Source: Phoronis australis (Eukaryota; Phoronida; Phoronidae). From it: a stretch of DNA of 64,000 nucleotides. Under the pieces are notes generated by a model. It was not told where the DNA came from. It was given only the letters and a program-made list of their open reading frames with translations, and made no database searches. Location of the stretch: NCBI GenBank assembly GCA_002633005.1, contig NMRA01000596.1, positions 125,494 to 189,493 on the forward strand. The letters run 5' to 3'. Of the stretch, positions 46,623 to 56,949 are shown piece by piece. A program made the translations under genes and the position numbers. Numbering within the stretch: the first letter of the stretch is position 1; each line of letters opens with the position of its first letter.

Positions 46623-46744
46623 CACACTATACTGCAGTAAACAATTCATCTCTGTACTTAACTCAGGGGTCATGCCAATCAAACAGAACAACAAAACAAA
46701 ACAATACAACCAAAAACATTGTCAGTCTATATTCTGACACTTGC

Positions 46745-47684
46745 CCTGCCTTTTTATGAACAGCAGCTCTCCGAGAAACATGGAATTTGCTTTAAAAGCT
46801 AGTAACCTAAATTGTTTCAAAATATATTGCTCTGTTCACATTTCCTTCACCAGAATTCCCAATCTCAAATTAAAGCAAAAGACCAGTCCAAAACACGACT
46901 CCATTAATTGTCTTTTTTCCACTTTCGCCAGAAGGAAGTCCCAAAGACAACTCTCATTTCCAAAAGGCATAAGTAAACTATACTTAGTCAGTAAATTTAA
47001 TTCTGACATCATGACAACATCAACTTTTAAGCCAAGGTACTGTTGATAAATTTTGGGGGAAAAGACATTTGCGACCTCAGAATGTGTTTAGCGACCTGGG
47101 AAAAATGGCCACGAAGTCGCCACTGCGAGTATGTCACTGGTAGACAATAATTCCTCTCAAATTTGTTTCAAAGTTGATGCTGACTTCCAAACTTCAAATT
47201 ACAAACAGCTTGCCCATATTTAATATGCTAGGACATTGATAAATCTAGTCGAAATCACACTTTCTCATTTGAAATACACGGTGATATGTCACGTAATCTC
47301 GCAGTCTTGCTTTTAGCGAGGTTCTAACATTACTTAACTCTACCCAGGACCTGTTGCTGGGCCCATGTAACATTGTTTGCAAGATTGCACTACAACCAAT
47401 ACACTACCACTTGCGTCCTCAGCTTCTGATCGTCCCCAATACACTACATATGTACTACAAGGTATGACACCCGGAACAAGGAATTTCACGGGTGCTTCAC
47501 TTCAGTCATCCATATCAAACACAACTCAGTAAATTTACACAAAATAGGGGTTCAGCAAACCATGAGCAATTTTTCTTTCTTCTGATAGCATTTACAGTGT
47601 CCTGCTCCAGCGATTTCACAACAAATTCGCAGTCAAAGCACAAAATTCTTCCCAAAATGCCGATGCGGTATTAGCGAAAGCGTA
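46745..47684. other. Unannotated stretch upstream of the LTR
   Basis: The plus-strand frame 46741-47046 overlaps the LTR target site and has no domain. Nothing else was recognised. Confidence 0.4.
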
Positions 47685-48072
47685 TATGAACACAGTCAAA
47701 CCCAGTGCGTCCGTTTGGGCAGAATAGTTTGCCTTAACTTCTGTTGTAGTTGGGCTATTTTGGTGATTCAAACGCGGAACATGATCAGCATTTGACGTGG
47801 AATTCGGAAATGCTTTTGGTTTAAGCTCAAATATGTTATAACTTAACTTTCATTTTTATCAGCCCAGCCCAGTCAGTCTATAGATCATGTAGAATACGAT
47901 GTGATCGGAGATTAGAGCAATTATCGAACAAAAGAGCGCAGGTCCTCCAACCATAAATGCCAGAATGGAGTTAATCAGTCGTGTAAGATATTGGCTACGG
48001 GGGTAAACTTCCCAACTTGTTGTTGGGTTATGGAATCGAACAAGTTGGGAGCAACGGTATGTCGTCGTCATG
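47685..48072 (+). repeat. 385-bp dispersed repeat R2, copy A
   Basis: Nearly identical to 55,038-55,421 and related to 23,067-23,445. Homology starts at TATGAACACAGTCAAACCC and ends at GTCATG in the two close copies. The short frames over it are not conserved across the three copies. Confidence 0.75.
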
Positions 48073-48079
48073 TACACTC

Positions 48080-49856
48080 TTTCCTTCACCAGCTGACACT
48101 GCAAGGCCTACTTTTTACCCACGTCGTTCCAACGCTGTATAGTTTTGCATTAAGGTTACATAGAGCTTTTCTACCACCGTTTACCTTCGTTAATTTGGGC
48201 CGCCTTGTCCGTAAAATCCTGCTGTAATCAGGATATTCGCTACAGCATCGCTTTCGTTGAAGATCGAGGCACAACTCGATCAGTTCCGACAGCTACAGTC
48301 ACATGATTTGTACGATAAGGCCGCTTAGGCTTAGTACAACAAACAATTTTCAATCGAAAGCAAAAACAAAACATATTAGGTAAAAATCTATTGTTGTGGA
48401 TCCAAACATGATGCGGAGTTCTTTTTATTCGTTGAGTATGTGTTTGGATCCATCCCGCTTCACGTGAGTCGCATTTTTTTGATTTGACCTATTTTTAATT
48501 GTGTCACATGTGGTGAACTTGAGCTTATTTATGTTCCGGCCCGTACATCATTGGAATCCCGCCCAAATCTTTCGGAATATTCCGATACGGGCGGCGAATT
48601 ACATTGTAGACTGGATGGATAAAGATTCTACGTATTTCATCATGAACTAGCGCTAGCCAATGTGTACAAAACAAATCATGCACGAGGCAGTAGGTGGTGG
48701 ATAACTTCAGACTTTCAAAAGTCGTGAAACAGATGTGTTTTGTTTCAAATAGCCTACTTTCACCCAAAAACTTCGAATGGAGAAAAACGGTTGACTTTCA
48801 CATAAATTATATAACTTTCACCTGTGTTGATTCCTTTGGGACTGTAATAAGCTCTGACCCGGGCCAGCTAGTAACCACAGTGGCGGATCTAGGATTGACA
48901 ACTGAGGGGGGCCCAACATCTTGTCTGATCGAGTGTAAACATTTGCTCAAAGCACGATTTGCGCATAGCACCGAATGGGGGAGATCCGGGAGGGGGGGCA
49001 AAAAAATAAAAAGAGCTGCTTGCAAGAAAACCGTAGTTCAGGTTTGTGCATGATACATGTACATGAGGATGTACATTGTACACTTGTTCAGCTCATTGAA
49101 ACATCAGTGCTTGGGTAACGTGTTTGTGTAATTATTCATTGAAGCGTACGGAGTAACATGGGTTCCCCGAGTATTAGAAATTTTAGATTAGTATTTCAAG
49201 ACAAAGTAACATTTATGGTGTCGAATCCAAGGCGGATAAAGGGGAACCGAAAGGTCCCAAGGACACACCCCACGGGCAACTAAAAACGCCACCAGCTTAT
49301 GTTTTTGGGCGTTTTCTTTATAATTGTGAGTGGTCCACCCATCAGAGACCGGCGCTTGGAATGCAGGCGGACCTTTTTTCCTGTATGTGTACTGTTGGAC
49401 CCCCGTCCTGAACGTGACGTCCTATGGCCACTGCAGACTCGAAGTAATTAGTACCCATTCGCCGTGAGTAAAAAAATAGTCAGGTTTTGCGCATTCAATG
49501 CACATTTGAAATTTAGCCTTACCCCTAATTTTACAACTAACACTGGTATTAAGCAATTACATGTAAATACCACATGAAAGATGTAGACGTTGGTTGTTTT
49601 GACGGGCGAGGCTGGTTGGTGGCAACGACGAATGTGGAGATCGGCCGGAGGAAACATAAAACTTTGGACATTGTCCCAACGTGGTCCTGTCTCTGTTTGT
49701 CCCGTCATAAAACTATATTTACATTGCCTTATGGGAGATAAAGTGCAGTGATTTCCCCTGGTTATCGGGAATTCCTGAACAACGGGTCCAACCAGACGAT
49801 CGAGGCCACTAACGACTGTATCACTTGTTTAGAGCGCCGTCTTACAGTTAACAGCC
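48080..49856. other. Unannotated stretch
   Basis: A possible one-sided MITE end (CAGTGGCGGATCTAGG) occurs at 48,878. No gene was recognised. Confidence 0.4.
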
Positions 49857-49857
49857 N
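49857..49857. other. Single N at a MITE edge
   Basis: The N replaces the expected left end of the adjoining GGCGGATC-type MITE. Confidence 0.8.
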
Positions 49858-50065
49858 TTTAGAGGGGGGCCAAGGGGCCATGGTCCCCCCTAAATCTCTC
49901 CCAGATTCCATTTGGCAGTTCGGGGGTGCGCCGTCTGACGGGCAAAATACTGGCTAATACTCTGCCCTCACTGGCCCCCCTTAAATAAAAATCCAGGATC
50001 CGGCCTTTGGGGTTTAGGGGGCTTTAGCCCCACCCCCACTTTTTTCAGTGCTGCGCCCGGCTCAT
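49858..50065. mobile_element. Truncated GGCGGATC-type MITE plus small GC-hairpin element
   Basis: 49,858-50,008 shares CTCCCAGATTCCATTTGGCA and TGGCTAATACTCTGCC with the copies at 17.5 and 26.9 kb. 50,009-50,065 is a copy of the small hairpin element (GGGGGCTTTAGCCCC, TTTTTTCAGTGCTGCGCC). Confidence 0.6.
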
Positions 50066-50789
50066 GAACAGCCATCTATTCCCAAAGTGTTGTAAACTAA
50101 AAGTAACAAGAATTTTATAACCATATTTCTGTAATGCCTCTCTCAAAATGTACAACCTTCAGAATACATCAATCGTGTTTATAAGTTTTACTAAACGTTA
50201 AACGACAAATAATCAGTGTTCTCGAACTCATACCTAAGACGCTTACATGTCCAGCTAGGGCCCTGGTTCTAATCTTTTACTCAAAATGGAACTCGAAATT
50301 AATTTTGGCATTTTCTACTCTAGTACATTTGTGAGAAATCAAGATAAGTGTCTATTATTCTATACTCGAATACACAATGACTTACCAGGATAATTTTCAT
50401 AGTCCCAGTTTGCAGTTGCTAAGTACAACATTAAGGCTAAAATTTCGAGCTTTACTCGAGATTGTAGCACACATTTAAGGGTCATCAAGTGCAAACTTGG
50501 ACTCAAAAGAAACTCATGTGCGCATACATAATGTATTCGTGTACAGTCTAATGACCACTTATCTTGAGTTCGCACAGATTAGAAGAAAAGTTGCTAAAAA
50601 TAATTTCGAGTTCGTTTTGAGTATAAAGATTAGAATCCGGGCACAGGACCACAAACAGCAGGCATTTTGCTACGAAACATAAAGCGAAATGTACATTACT
50701 ACTTTTGTAATACATCTTTAACACCTTCCACCAAACGTATTCACAATGTTTTTGAAAATGGAATGGAAAATAATAAATGTCTTTAACAT

Positions 50790-51660
50790 GATGAAATACG
50801 AGAGCAAAGATGTTAGCATAACCAGGGCAACAAGGAGCAGTCGCAGATATCTTAAAGAAGAATCAAGGTGCATTCACCCTCTAAATGTATAATTTATTTT
50901 CCAAATGTTTAATTTGGGGTTACATCTATGAACGTTGGTACAAGACATGTCCTTAACGTTTACCGTAACGTGAAAGACACATATGAAGTGTCGTAAGAAA
51001 TCAGGAGAGCAAAAAAGCTACAACAACCGGGGCTACATATGAAAGCTTTCAAAATGGACAATTTTTGAAGTACACATGAAAAACCTGGTAAAAAAGTCGA
51101 TCATTACGTTCAATGGAATTTGAGAGGCACACAACATACATGTACATGTCTATCAACTTAACAAAGTGCTAGACCACAACAGTTACTGAAACGGGACCTC
51201 GCATGGCAGTTGCAGAAATTTTGATACAAAATCAAAGCGAAATCAATTTCAAAATATATGTTTTTGGAGTGCAACAATAAAACCCGGTAAAACTGTGTTC
51301 ATTGTGTTCCCTGATGAGGGGCTCATAACTAATCTCATTTAACTAAATTAACACAGTGAAAATGTGGCATAACCGGGGCCACACATGACAGTCGATATAA
51401 TGACATATTTTGATGCAAAATCAAAAAGAAATCGATGTCAAGACGTACAATTTTAGAGTACTCTTATGAAACCTGGTACAAAACCTTGTTTTCTGAAAGT
51501 TGAAAGACAAATAACAGTGTCCTTTTACTTGATGAATTACAAAGCAAAATATCTGTAGCAGGGCCACAAATGCCAGTCTCGGGTATTTTGATGTAGAATA
51601 AAAGTGACGTTAAATTCCACATGTATATGTTGGGGTTACTTGTACATCAACCATAAGCTT
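50790..51660. repeat. Degenerate tandem array, about 160-210-bp units
   Basis: A block of the type CATAACC(A/G)GGGC(A/C)ACA recurs at about 50,815, 51,023, 51,173, 51,368 and 51,558. Each is followed by TTTTGAT(A/G)(C/T)A(A/G)AATCAAA-like sequence and a GT(A/T)AAACCTGGTA-like block. Five diverged units. Confidence 0.5.
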
Positions 51661-52150
51661 GAACGAATATGATAACTTCAATCTACATATTGAACACACA
51701 ACCCTGTCAACAGCAAAATGTATATGACTGAAGACCTTCGCTACCAGATACATACATGTAGAGTAACAATCCCAGACAGTTTACAGTAACTGGACCTTGG
51801 GCAGTCGTTAACTATCATTTCGCTGCCAGATGATGTAATAATCAGACACAGTTAGCTGAACTTTGTCCACTGCTGACTGGTCCAAGAAATCCAGTTCATT
51901 TACCAAGCGGGTATTCACTACACAAGACAAGACAAGATAGCTCAAGCGGACGTAGGTAAACGCTGCTACATGTATGACGGCTCTGTCTACCTTTGGTACA
52001 AAACTATACGACTTTGGAACAATGTGGGTAAAACAACTGCCATAACAAAATCTGACTCAAAAGCATGTCATAACCCCCTCTTTGTTGATAGCCGCGCCAT
52101 TTTGATACGCGTAAAGGTTATTGTGGCAATATTGGTGTTCAAGGAGTTAA

Positions 52151-53476
52151 AGGCGAAGGCAACCTTTTTTCATGTCACTTTTACCAAAAATAAGGTTCGT
52201 TGATTATCCCAGACACATTTTTCACTTAATTACAGCTTTTCGTAATTTGATTAATTTCTCTACCTTTACTCCGGAAGTGACGTTTTGGGAGGCAAGAGTT
52301 TCGCGCCAATTTCTTTTCATTATAGTCTGACTGTGAGGGCTGTCGAGTCACTCATTGTTCTACCTCGGTTATGATAAGTTCGGTCGTCGTTTGCTTTTGT
52401 TTACAAGTCAGTCAACATGCCACGCTGTTGCTGCGTGCCAGGATGTACTCATTATCGTCTCACACGCGCATTGGGTACCTTGCGTCGCTTTCCGAAGGAT
52501 GACACACTTCGCCGTACTTGGCTAGCTCGTTCATGTGAAGAACGCAGCGCTACCCGTCCACGCAAACGCACAAAGCAGTAGAGGGTTACCGAGTGTGTGG
52601 CAAATATTTTCTGCCGTCAGATTACGACATAATTGATGAAGGTCCCTGCGAAACAACGCTTGAAGAAGGGTACCATACCGTCGCTGTTGATTCCCTGCAG
52701 TGTGCCGTCGCCAACCCCGAGAAGTGACGTTCTTGAAGCGAGAAGCCTCGCGAGTTGTGGCCACTGCATGTACATACAGTGACTGGAGGCACTTCATCTA
52801 CTGTCACCCATGCCTCCGAACGTACCCCATTGCGTACAATTCCGGGAACTAGCAGTGATTCGCCCTGTGTTGTTGTCTCTAGCCCAGAGCCTGTATGCAG
52901 CCCTGCAGCTATGTTGAGTAGTGGGAGTGAATACAGGTCCAGTTCGACACCCAGTGAAGAGGACAGTTCGTCATCCGATGAACAGATCAGTGAGCCTAAA
53001 TTTGATAAGTTTATTGTGGACTTGTATTGGAGCTATTTAGAAGGTGCCAGGTGTGTGGCGACGGAGTCACACGGCGGGATCTAAGCACTTTGGGTGCTTA
53101 GATCACCCTCCAGTGGGAGTGTGTCGCGGGACACTCGGGCAAGTGGGACAGTTCTTCCTCTGTACGTGAGACGATAATGAGTACACTCCAGTACGCAGCA
53201 ACAGCGTGCATGTTGACTGACTCGTAAGCAAAAGCAAACGACCACCGAACTCATCACAACCGAGGTAGAACAATAACTGACTCGACTGCTCTCACAGTCA
53301 GACTATATGAAAAGAAATTGGCGCGAAATTCTTGCCTCCCAAAACGTCACTTCCGAAGTAGACGACGAGTAATTAATTAAATTACGATAAGCAGTAAATA
53401 AGTGAAAAATATGTCTGGGATAATCAACGAACCTCATTTTTGCTAAAAATGACATGAAAAAAGGTTGCCTTCGCCT
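52151..53476 (+). mobile_element. TTAA family A element, copy 2
   Basis: 1326 bp, flanked by TTAA at 52147-52150 and 53477-53480, with the same AGGCGAAGGCAACC ends and about 310-bp inverted repeats as 29,447-30,782. It retains a longer central frame (52755-53084) with SSSSDEQISEPKFDKFIVDL and YWSYLEGAR. No transposase catalytic region is seen. Confidence 0.85.
52417..52730 (+). pseudogene. THAP-domain frame in family A copy 2
   Basis: It starts MPRCCCVPGCTHYRLTRALG with the leading zinc cysteines, then RRFPKDDTLRRTWLARSC. It meets a stop after RKRTKQ, where a one-base slip would continue into HKAVEGYRVCGKHFLPSDYD. The same break region as copy 1 suggests an inherited defect, or an unrecognised intron. 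Confidence 0.7.
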
Positions 53477-53591
53477 TTAACATATCTGTAAGGTTCTAAC
53501 CAGGAGAGGTTTGTGGGTTAAAATCCGGTTATATACATTTATTGTCACAGTAGTAAAGTAAGAGGTTTAGACGCCCCGTTTGGGAGGGTCT

Positions 53592-53697
53592 CGGTCAAAG
53601 GTCATCCATGTGAAAGGAAAAGGTCAAAGGTCACGTGGGATAACTGCAATGGGAAGGGACACCATCCGCCTACCGGACGGATGTGTCAATGACGTCA
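53592..53697 (+). promoter_or_regulatory. Two DR1 motifs, an E-box and a CRE in the left arm
   Basis: CGGTCAAAGGTCA (53,592-53,604) and AGGTCAAAGGTCA (53,621-53,633) are direct repeats spaced by one base, the consensus for nuclear receptors such as HNF4, RXR and COUP-TF. CACGTG follows at 53,632 and TGACGTCA at 53,690-53,697. In the right arm only one DR1 and the CRE survive. Binding is inferred from motif alone. Confidence 0.45.
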
Positions 53698-55037
53698 CAC
53701 CTCATGACGTAATAGGTTTAATGAGTCGCGTTAGAGAGGCACCTCGATGCTCGTTTTTGCGGCTCCTCGCAACCGATCGTGAACCGAAACAAAAGAGGGA
53801 TAACGCTGATGAATAAGAACAAAACTTATTTCGTGTCCCTAATTAAGTGTGGGTCGTCGTTGTATATTGTTTGTTCTGTCTCATTGATCAAAAACAAAGG
53901 CGTATACAAAAGGGGATAACCACCCAACTCAACAACAGATGTCGCGTAATGTCTAACCCAGGACCCGACGGTACTGAGCGAATCGTACTCATAATAATAA
54001 GAAGCGACCAGCTAACACAGAACATAAAACCGATAGCGTTTAAACGTGTATTATTGTAGGTAGGTATACATAGTGTTGGAAATAGTCTGACCAACTAAGA
54101 GAGAAAAGAAACTTTTCGTGTTTAGCCGAATATTACTAACGGCATGCAAAATTAAATAAGACGAATTAATGTAATCGGAATTCGTATACATATGTATTCA
54201 ACGTGTAAACGACCATTGTAACTGATCATATTAAGCTACGGAGATTATTAGATTGAATTTGAAACATAGGTAGTTGACGTGTGTTAATTGTTGGTGATGG
54301 AAAAAGAAAATAAAAAATATTGAACTAATCGGAATTGTTTACGATAAACTCACCTCAGAGGTAGTGTGGGTGAAAAACCTTTATACAGCTTCAGATGATG
54401 GTTAACCTACGGAATAAAAATTAATAAAAAAGTTATTGAACATTGACTGTATATAGAGTGTAGACGGTTGGTCAAAAACAACGGAAGGCTGGATACTACG
54501 TACGCGAAACGAAACTTAAAAGTCTGGCTAAGAGAAGGGTTAATTAAGCAAATGATAACTCACCGCTAACTCCGATCTCGGAATAGTCTGTGTAATCGGT
54601 CGTATCTATTCGGTTTACATATATTGCCGGCGTTTGATGTGTTTCTATACACGTTGTGTAGCACCTAATAACATATCATTTATTTGGGACGCGTGTGTCC
54701 AATTGTTTGGTTCGAAATACAGGTAACGAGTATCAAGAAAGGCGTGTTTGGTGAAATTTATTAAAATATCCAGCACACTATAGAATTGCAAAATTCGCAA
54801 ACGGGTTCAAAATGTACGTAATGAACCCTAGGGTTTGTGTCAGCCCAGACTTGACGCGATGAATACATGTATGTAAGATTTTTCAAAGCCCAGACGTTGC
54901 TTTGTTTATATTTGTGAACGAAAACTTGACGTCACACTTCGCATTCAGTCTTTTGTCCCGTATGATAACAAGCAGGCCAATTATCTCCCAAGCTTCAAAG
55001 GAAACGTATGGTGGTTGCACATTATTACCGAACAAAA

Positions 55038-55421
55038 TATGAACACAGTCAAACCCTGGAGTGTGTCCGTTTGGACAGAATAGATTGTCTTAACTTCTGT
55101 TGTAGTTGGGCGTTTTGGTGATTCAAAAACGGAACATGATCAGCATTTGACGAGGAATTCAGAAATGCTATTGGTTTAAGCTCAAATATGTTCTGACTTA
55201 ACTTTCATTTTTATCAGCCCAGCCCAATCAGTCTAGATATGAACTGATCGGAGATACATGTAAGAGCAATTATCGAACAAAAGAGCGCAGACCCTCCAAC
55301 CATAAATGCCAGAATGGAGTTAATCAGTCGTGTAAGATATTGGCTACGGGGGTAAACTTCCCAACTTGTTGTTGGGCTATAGAATCAAATATGTTGGGAG
55401 CAACGGGATGCCGCCGTCATG
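55038..55421 (+). repeat. 385-bp dispersed repeat R2, copy B
   Basis: Close match to 47,685-48,072 in the same orientation; it ends right at the inner edge of the right arm of the 2.18-kb element. Confidence 0.75.
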
Positions 55422-56067
55422 CCCTCACTTAATTGGGGACACGAAATAAGTTTTGTTCTTATTCAGCAGCGTTATCCATCTTTTGTTTCGGTTCTTGATC
55501 GGTTGCGAGGAGCCGCAAAAACGAGCATCGAGGTGCCTCTCTAATTAAAGGGACTCATTAAACCTATTACGTCATGACGTGTGACGTCATTGTCACATCC
55601 GTCCGGTAGGCGGATGGTGTCCCTTCCGATTGCAATTATCTCACGCGACCTTTGACATTTTCCTTTCACATGGATGACCTTTGACCGAGACCCTCTCAAA
55701 TTGGGGCGTCTAAACCTCTTACTATACTACTTGTCACTTACAGACGTAGAAACGTGAAACAAATTAATCTCCTCCCGTATCGAAAAAAAACTATTACATG
55801 TACTCTGCGAATATACAAAAAATCGTTTCAAAACGTGCGTAAAAGATTTTGGTGAAGTTGTCAGAAGATATCTGATTAAATGTCGAGTGATATTTGCGTC
55901 CTTCAACTTTTTTGTTTTGCCATAACATTTCCTTGCCTGTTTTCTGTTGGTTTGTTTACTTGTTTGCAAGCTACACGTCGCATTTTGTATCCAAGTAGGA
56001 TAGAAATTACGCAAATGTTGCCTTTAAATGCTTCGAAATCTGTTGTCTTTGTTCAATTGGAAGTAAG

Positions 56068-56133
56068 ATGGCGTTGCGGCGGCCATTGTTCACTAATTTG
56101 GTTTGTGGAACCACAGCTCTGCTATTTCTGAGG
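56068..56133 (+). other. Possible 5' exon with YY1-like start
   Basis: AAGATGGCG starts a 22-codon frame (MALRRPLFTNLVCGTTALLF ...) that ends at a weak donor CTGAGG|GTAAAA. AAGATGGCG resembles the YY1 promoter element found at many animal transcription starts. It may be the non-coding first exon of the DNase II copy (acceptor at 56,373), with the frame as an upstream ORF, or the first exon of an unknown gene. Confidence 0.25.
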
Positions 56134-56373
56134 GTAAAAATCAAGAAATTCTAACTATCACAACGTAATCTAGAATCACGATTGATTAAACTTGTCAAGC
56201 AAGCCTTTTGTGTTGGTACACAATACTTATGGTTAAGCTGGTCACTTTTACACACTCAACCTTGAACACAACTGAATACTCCTGGTTATAAATTACAAAC
56301 AAGTCATAATTTGCTATGATTGAAAATACACGTGTGTCACAGAGGCTTAACTGAGTGTGTTTTCAAATTGCAG

Positions 56374-56522
56374 TGAGGATTACAATATTTGTTTTTCAAA
56401 ATGACTGCCAGGTGGCACCGTGATAGCTTCCCAACACTTGTTGCCTTGTTGGGGGCGGTGTTATTACCATTTGTCAACGGAAAGATCCAGTGTATGGACC
56501 ATGCTGGCAAGCCTGTGGATTG
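56374..56522 (+). CDS. Second DNase II copy, exon 1 only
   Basis: After the acceptor AAATTGCAG a 27-nt leader and the ATG at 56,401 are followed by 122 coding nt ending GATTG|GTAAGTG, identical in architecture to the exon at 45,158-45,306. Mature-end residues KIQCMDHAGKPVDW are identical and the signal peptide differs at several positions. No exon 2 to 7 match was seen from here to the window end, so it is a truncated duplicate or a gene whose body lies beyond 64 kb. It is transcribed away from the first copy. Confidence 0.8.
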
Positions 56523-56730
56523 GTAAGTGAAATAAATTTGAAACAAAATGTATAACGATTCCATAAATCTATTTAAGAATGGTCGATGACAAATTGAGAA
56601 CAGTCCTATGAAGGAAATTCTTCACGGTAACAGACCACCATAAAGACCTTTGTGGAATTTTTGGGTTCACTGCGGGGCTCATGACTTCGAGACTTCAACT
56701 ATTTCTTGAGTTGGGACAGCGCCCTCTGTC

Positions 56731-56947
56731 CTGTCTGTTCGACAACTGCGTCTGTTTGGCAAGACTAACATGCTCATTCGACGACTAACCTGTCGTCTGT
56801 TTGATAGAAGTAATCTGTTCGTTCAATGCGAGTAACCTGCCTGTTCGGCACAAATAACTTGTTCGTTCGCTAAATAACCTGTTTAACCAAATAATTTGTC
56901 TGTTTGTCAATATTTGTACCAAGTAACCAGTCTGCTCGAAAATTAAC
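56731..56947. repeat. Degenerate minisatellite of about 22-bp units
   Basis: About ten diverged units of the form CTGTCTGTTCGxCAAxxTAAC follow one another, in what would be intron 1 of the second DNase II copy. Confidence 0.65.
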
Positions 56948-56949
56948 TT

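Larger units (their letters stand above)
46068..46739 (-). mobile_element. Solo LTR with heat-shock elements and TATA box
   Basis: The 672-bp segment starts TGTCAC and ends CTGACA on the plus strand (terminal inverted TGTCA/TGACA). It is flanked by CTTGC on both sides (46,063-46,067 and 46,740-46,744), a perfect 5-bp target duplication. On the minus strand the order is three heat-shock-type clusters (46,622-46,515), TATAAATA (46,472-46,465) and AATAAA (46,174-46,169), that is U3, R, U5 of a retrotransposon LTR. No internal coding part is present, so it is a solo LTR left by recombination. It points toward the DNase II gene, whose start codon is 789 bp away. Confidence 0.85.
53549..55731. mobile_element. 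2.18-kb element with 300-bp terminal inverted repeats
   Basis: Left arm 53,549-53,849 and right arm 55,426-55,731 are reverse complements with scattered changes, starting AGTAGTA(A/T)AGTAAGAGG. TGTCAC flanks both ends (53,543-53,548 and 55,732-55,737), a 6-bp target duplication. No coding region was recognised inside. An R2 repeat copy (55,038-55,421) abuts the right arm. The superfamily is unknown; it is a non-autonomous or foldback-type DNA element. Confidence 0.8.

Noticed and set aside
47859-48274. Several short frames on both strands over repeat R2
   Set aside because: The frames are not preserved among the three R2 copies.
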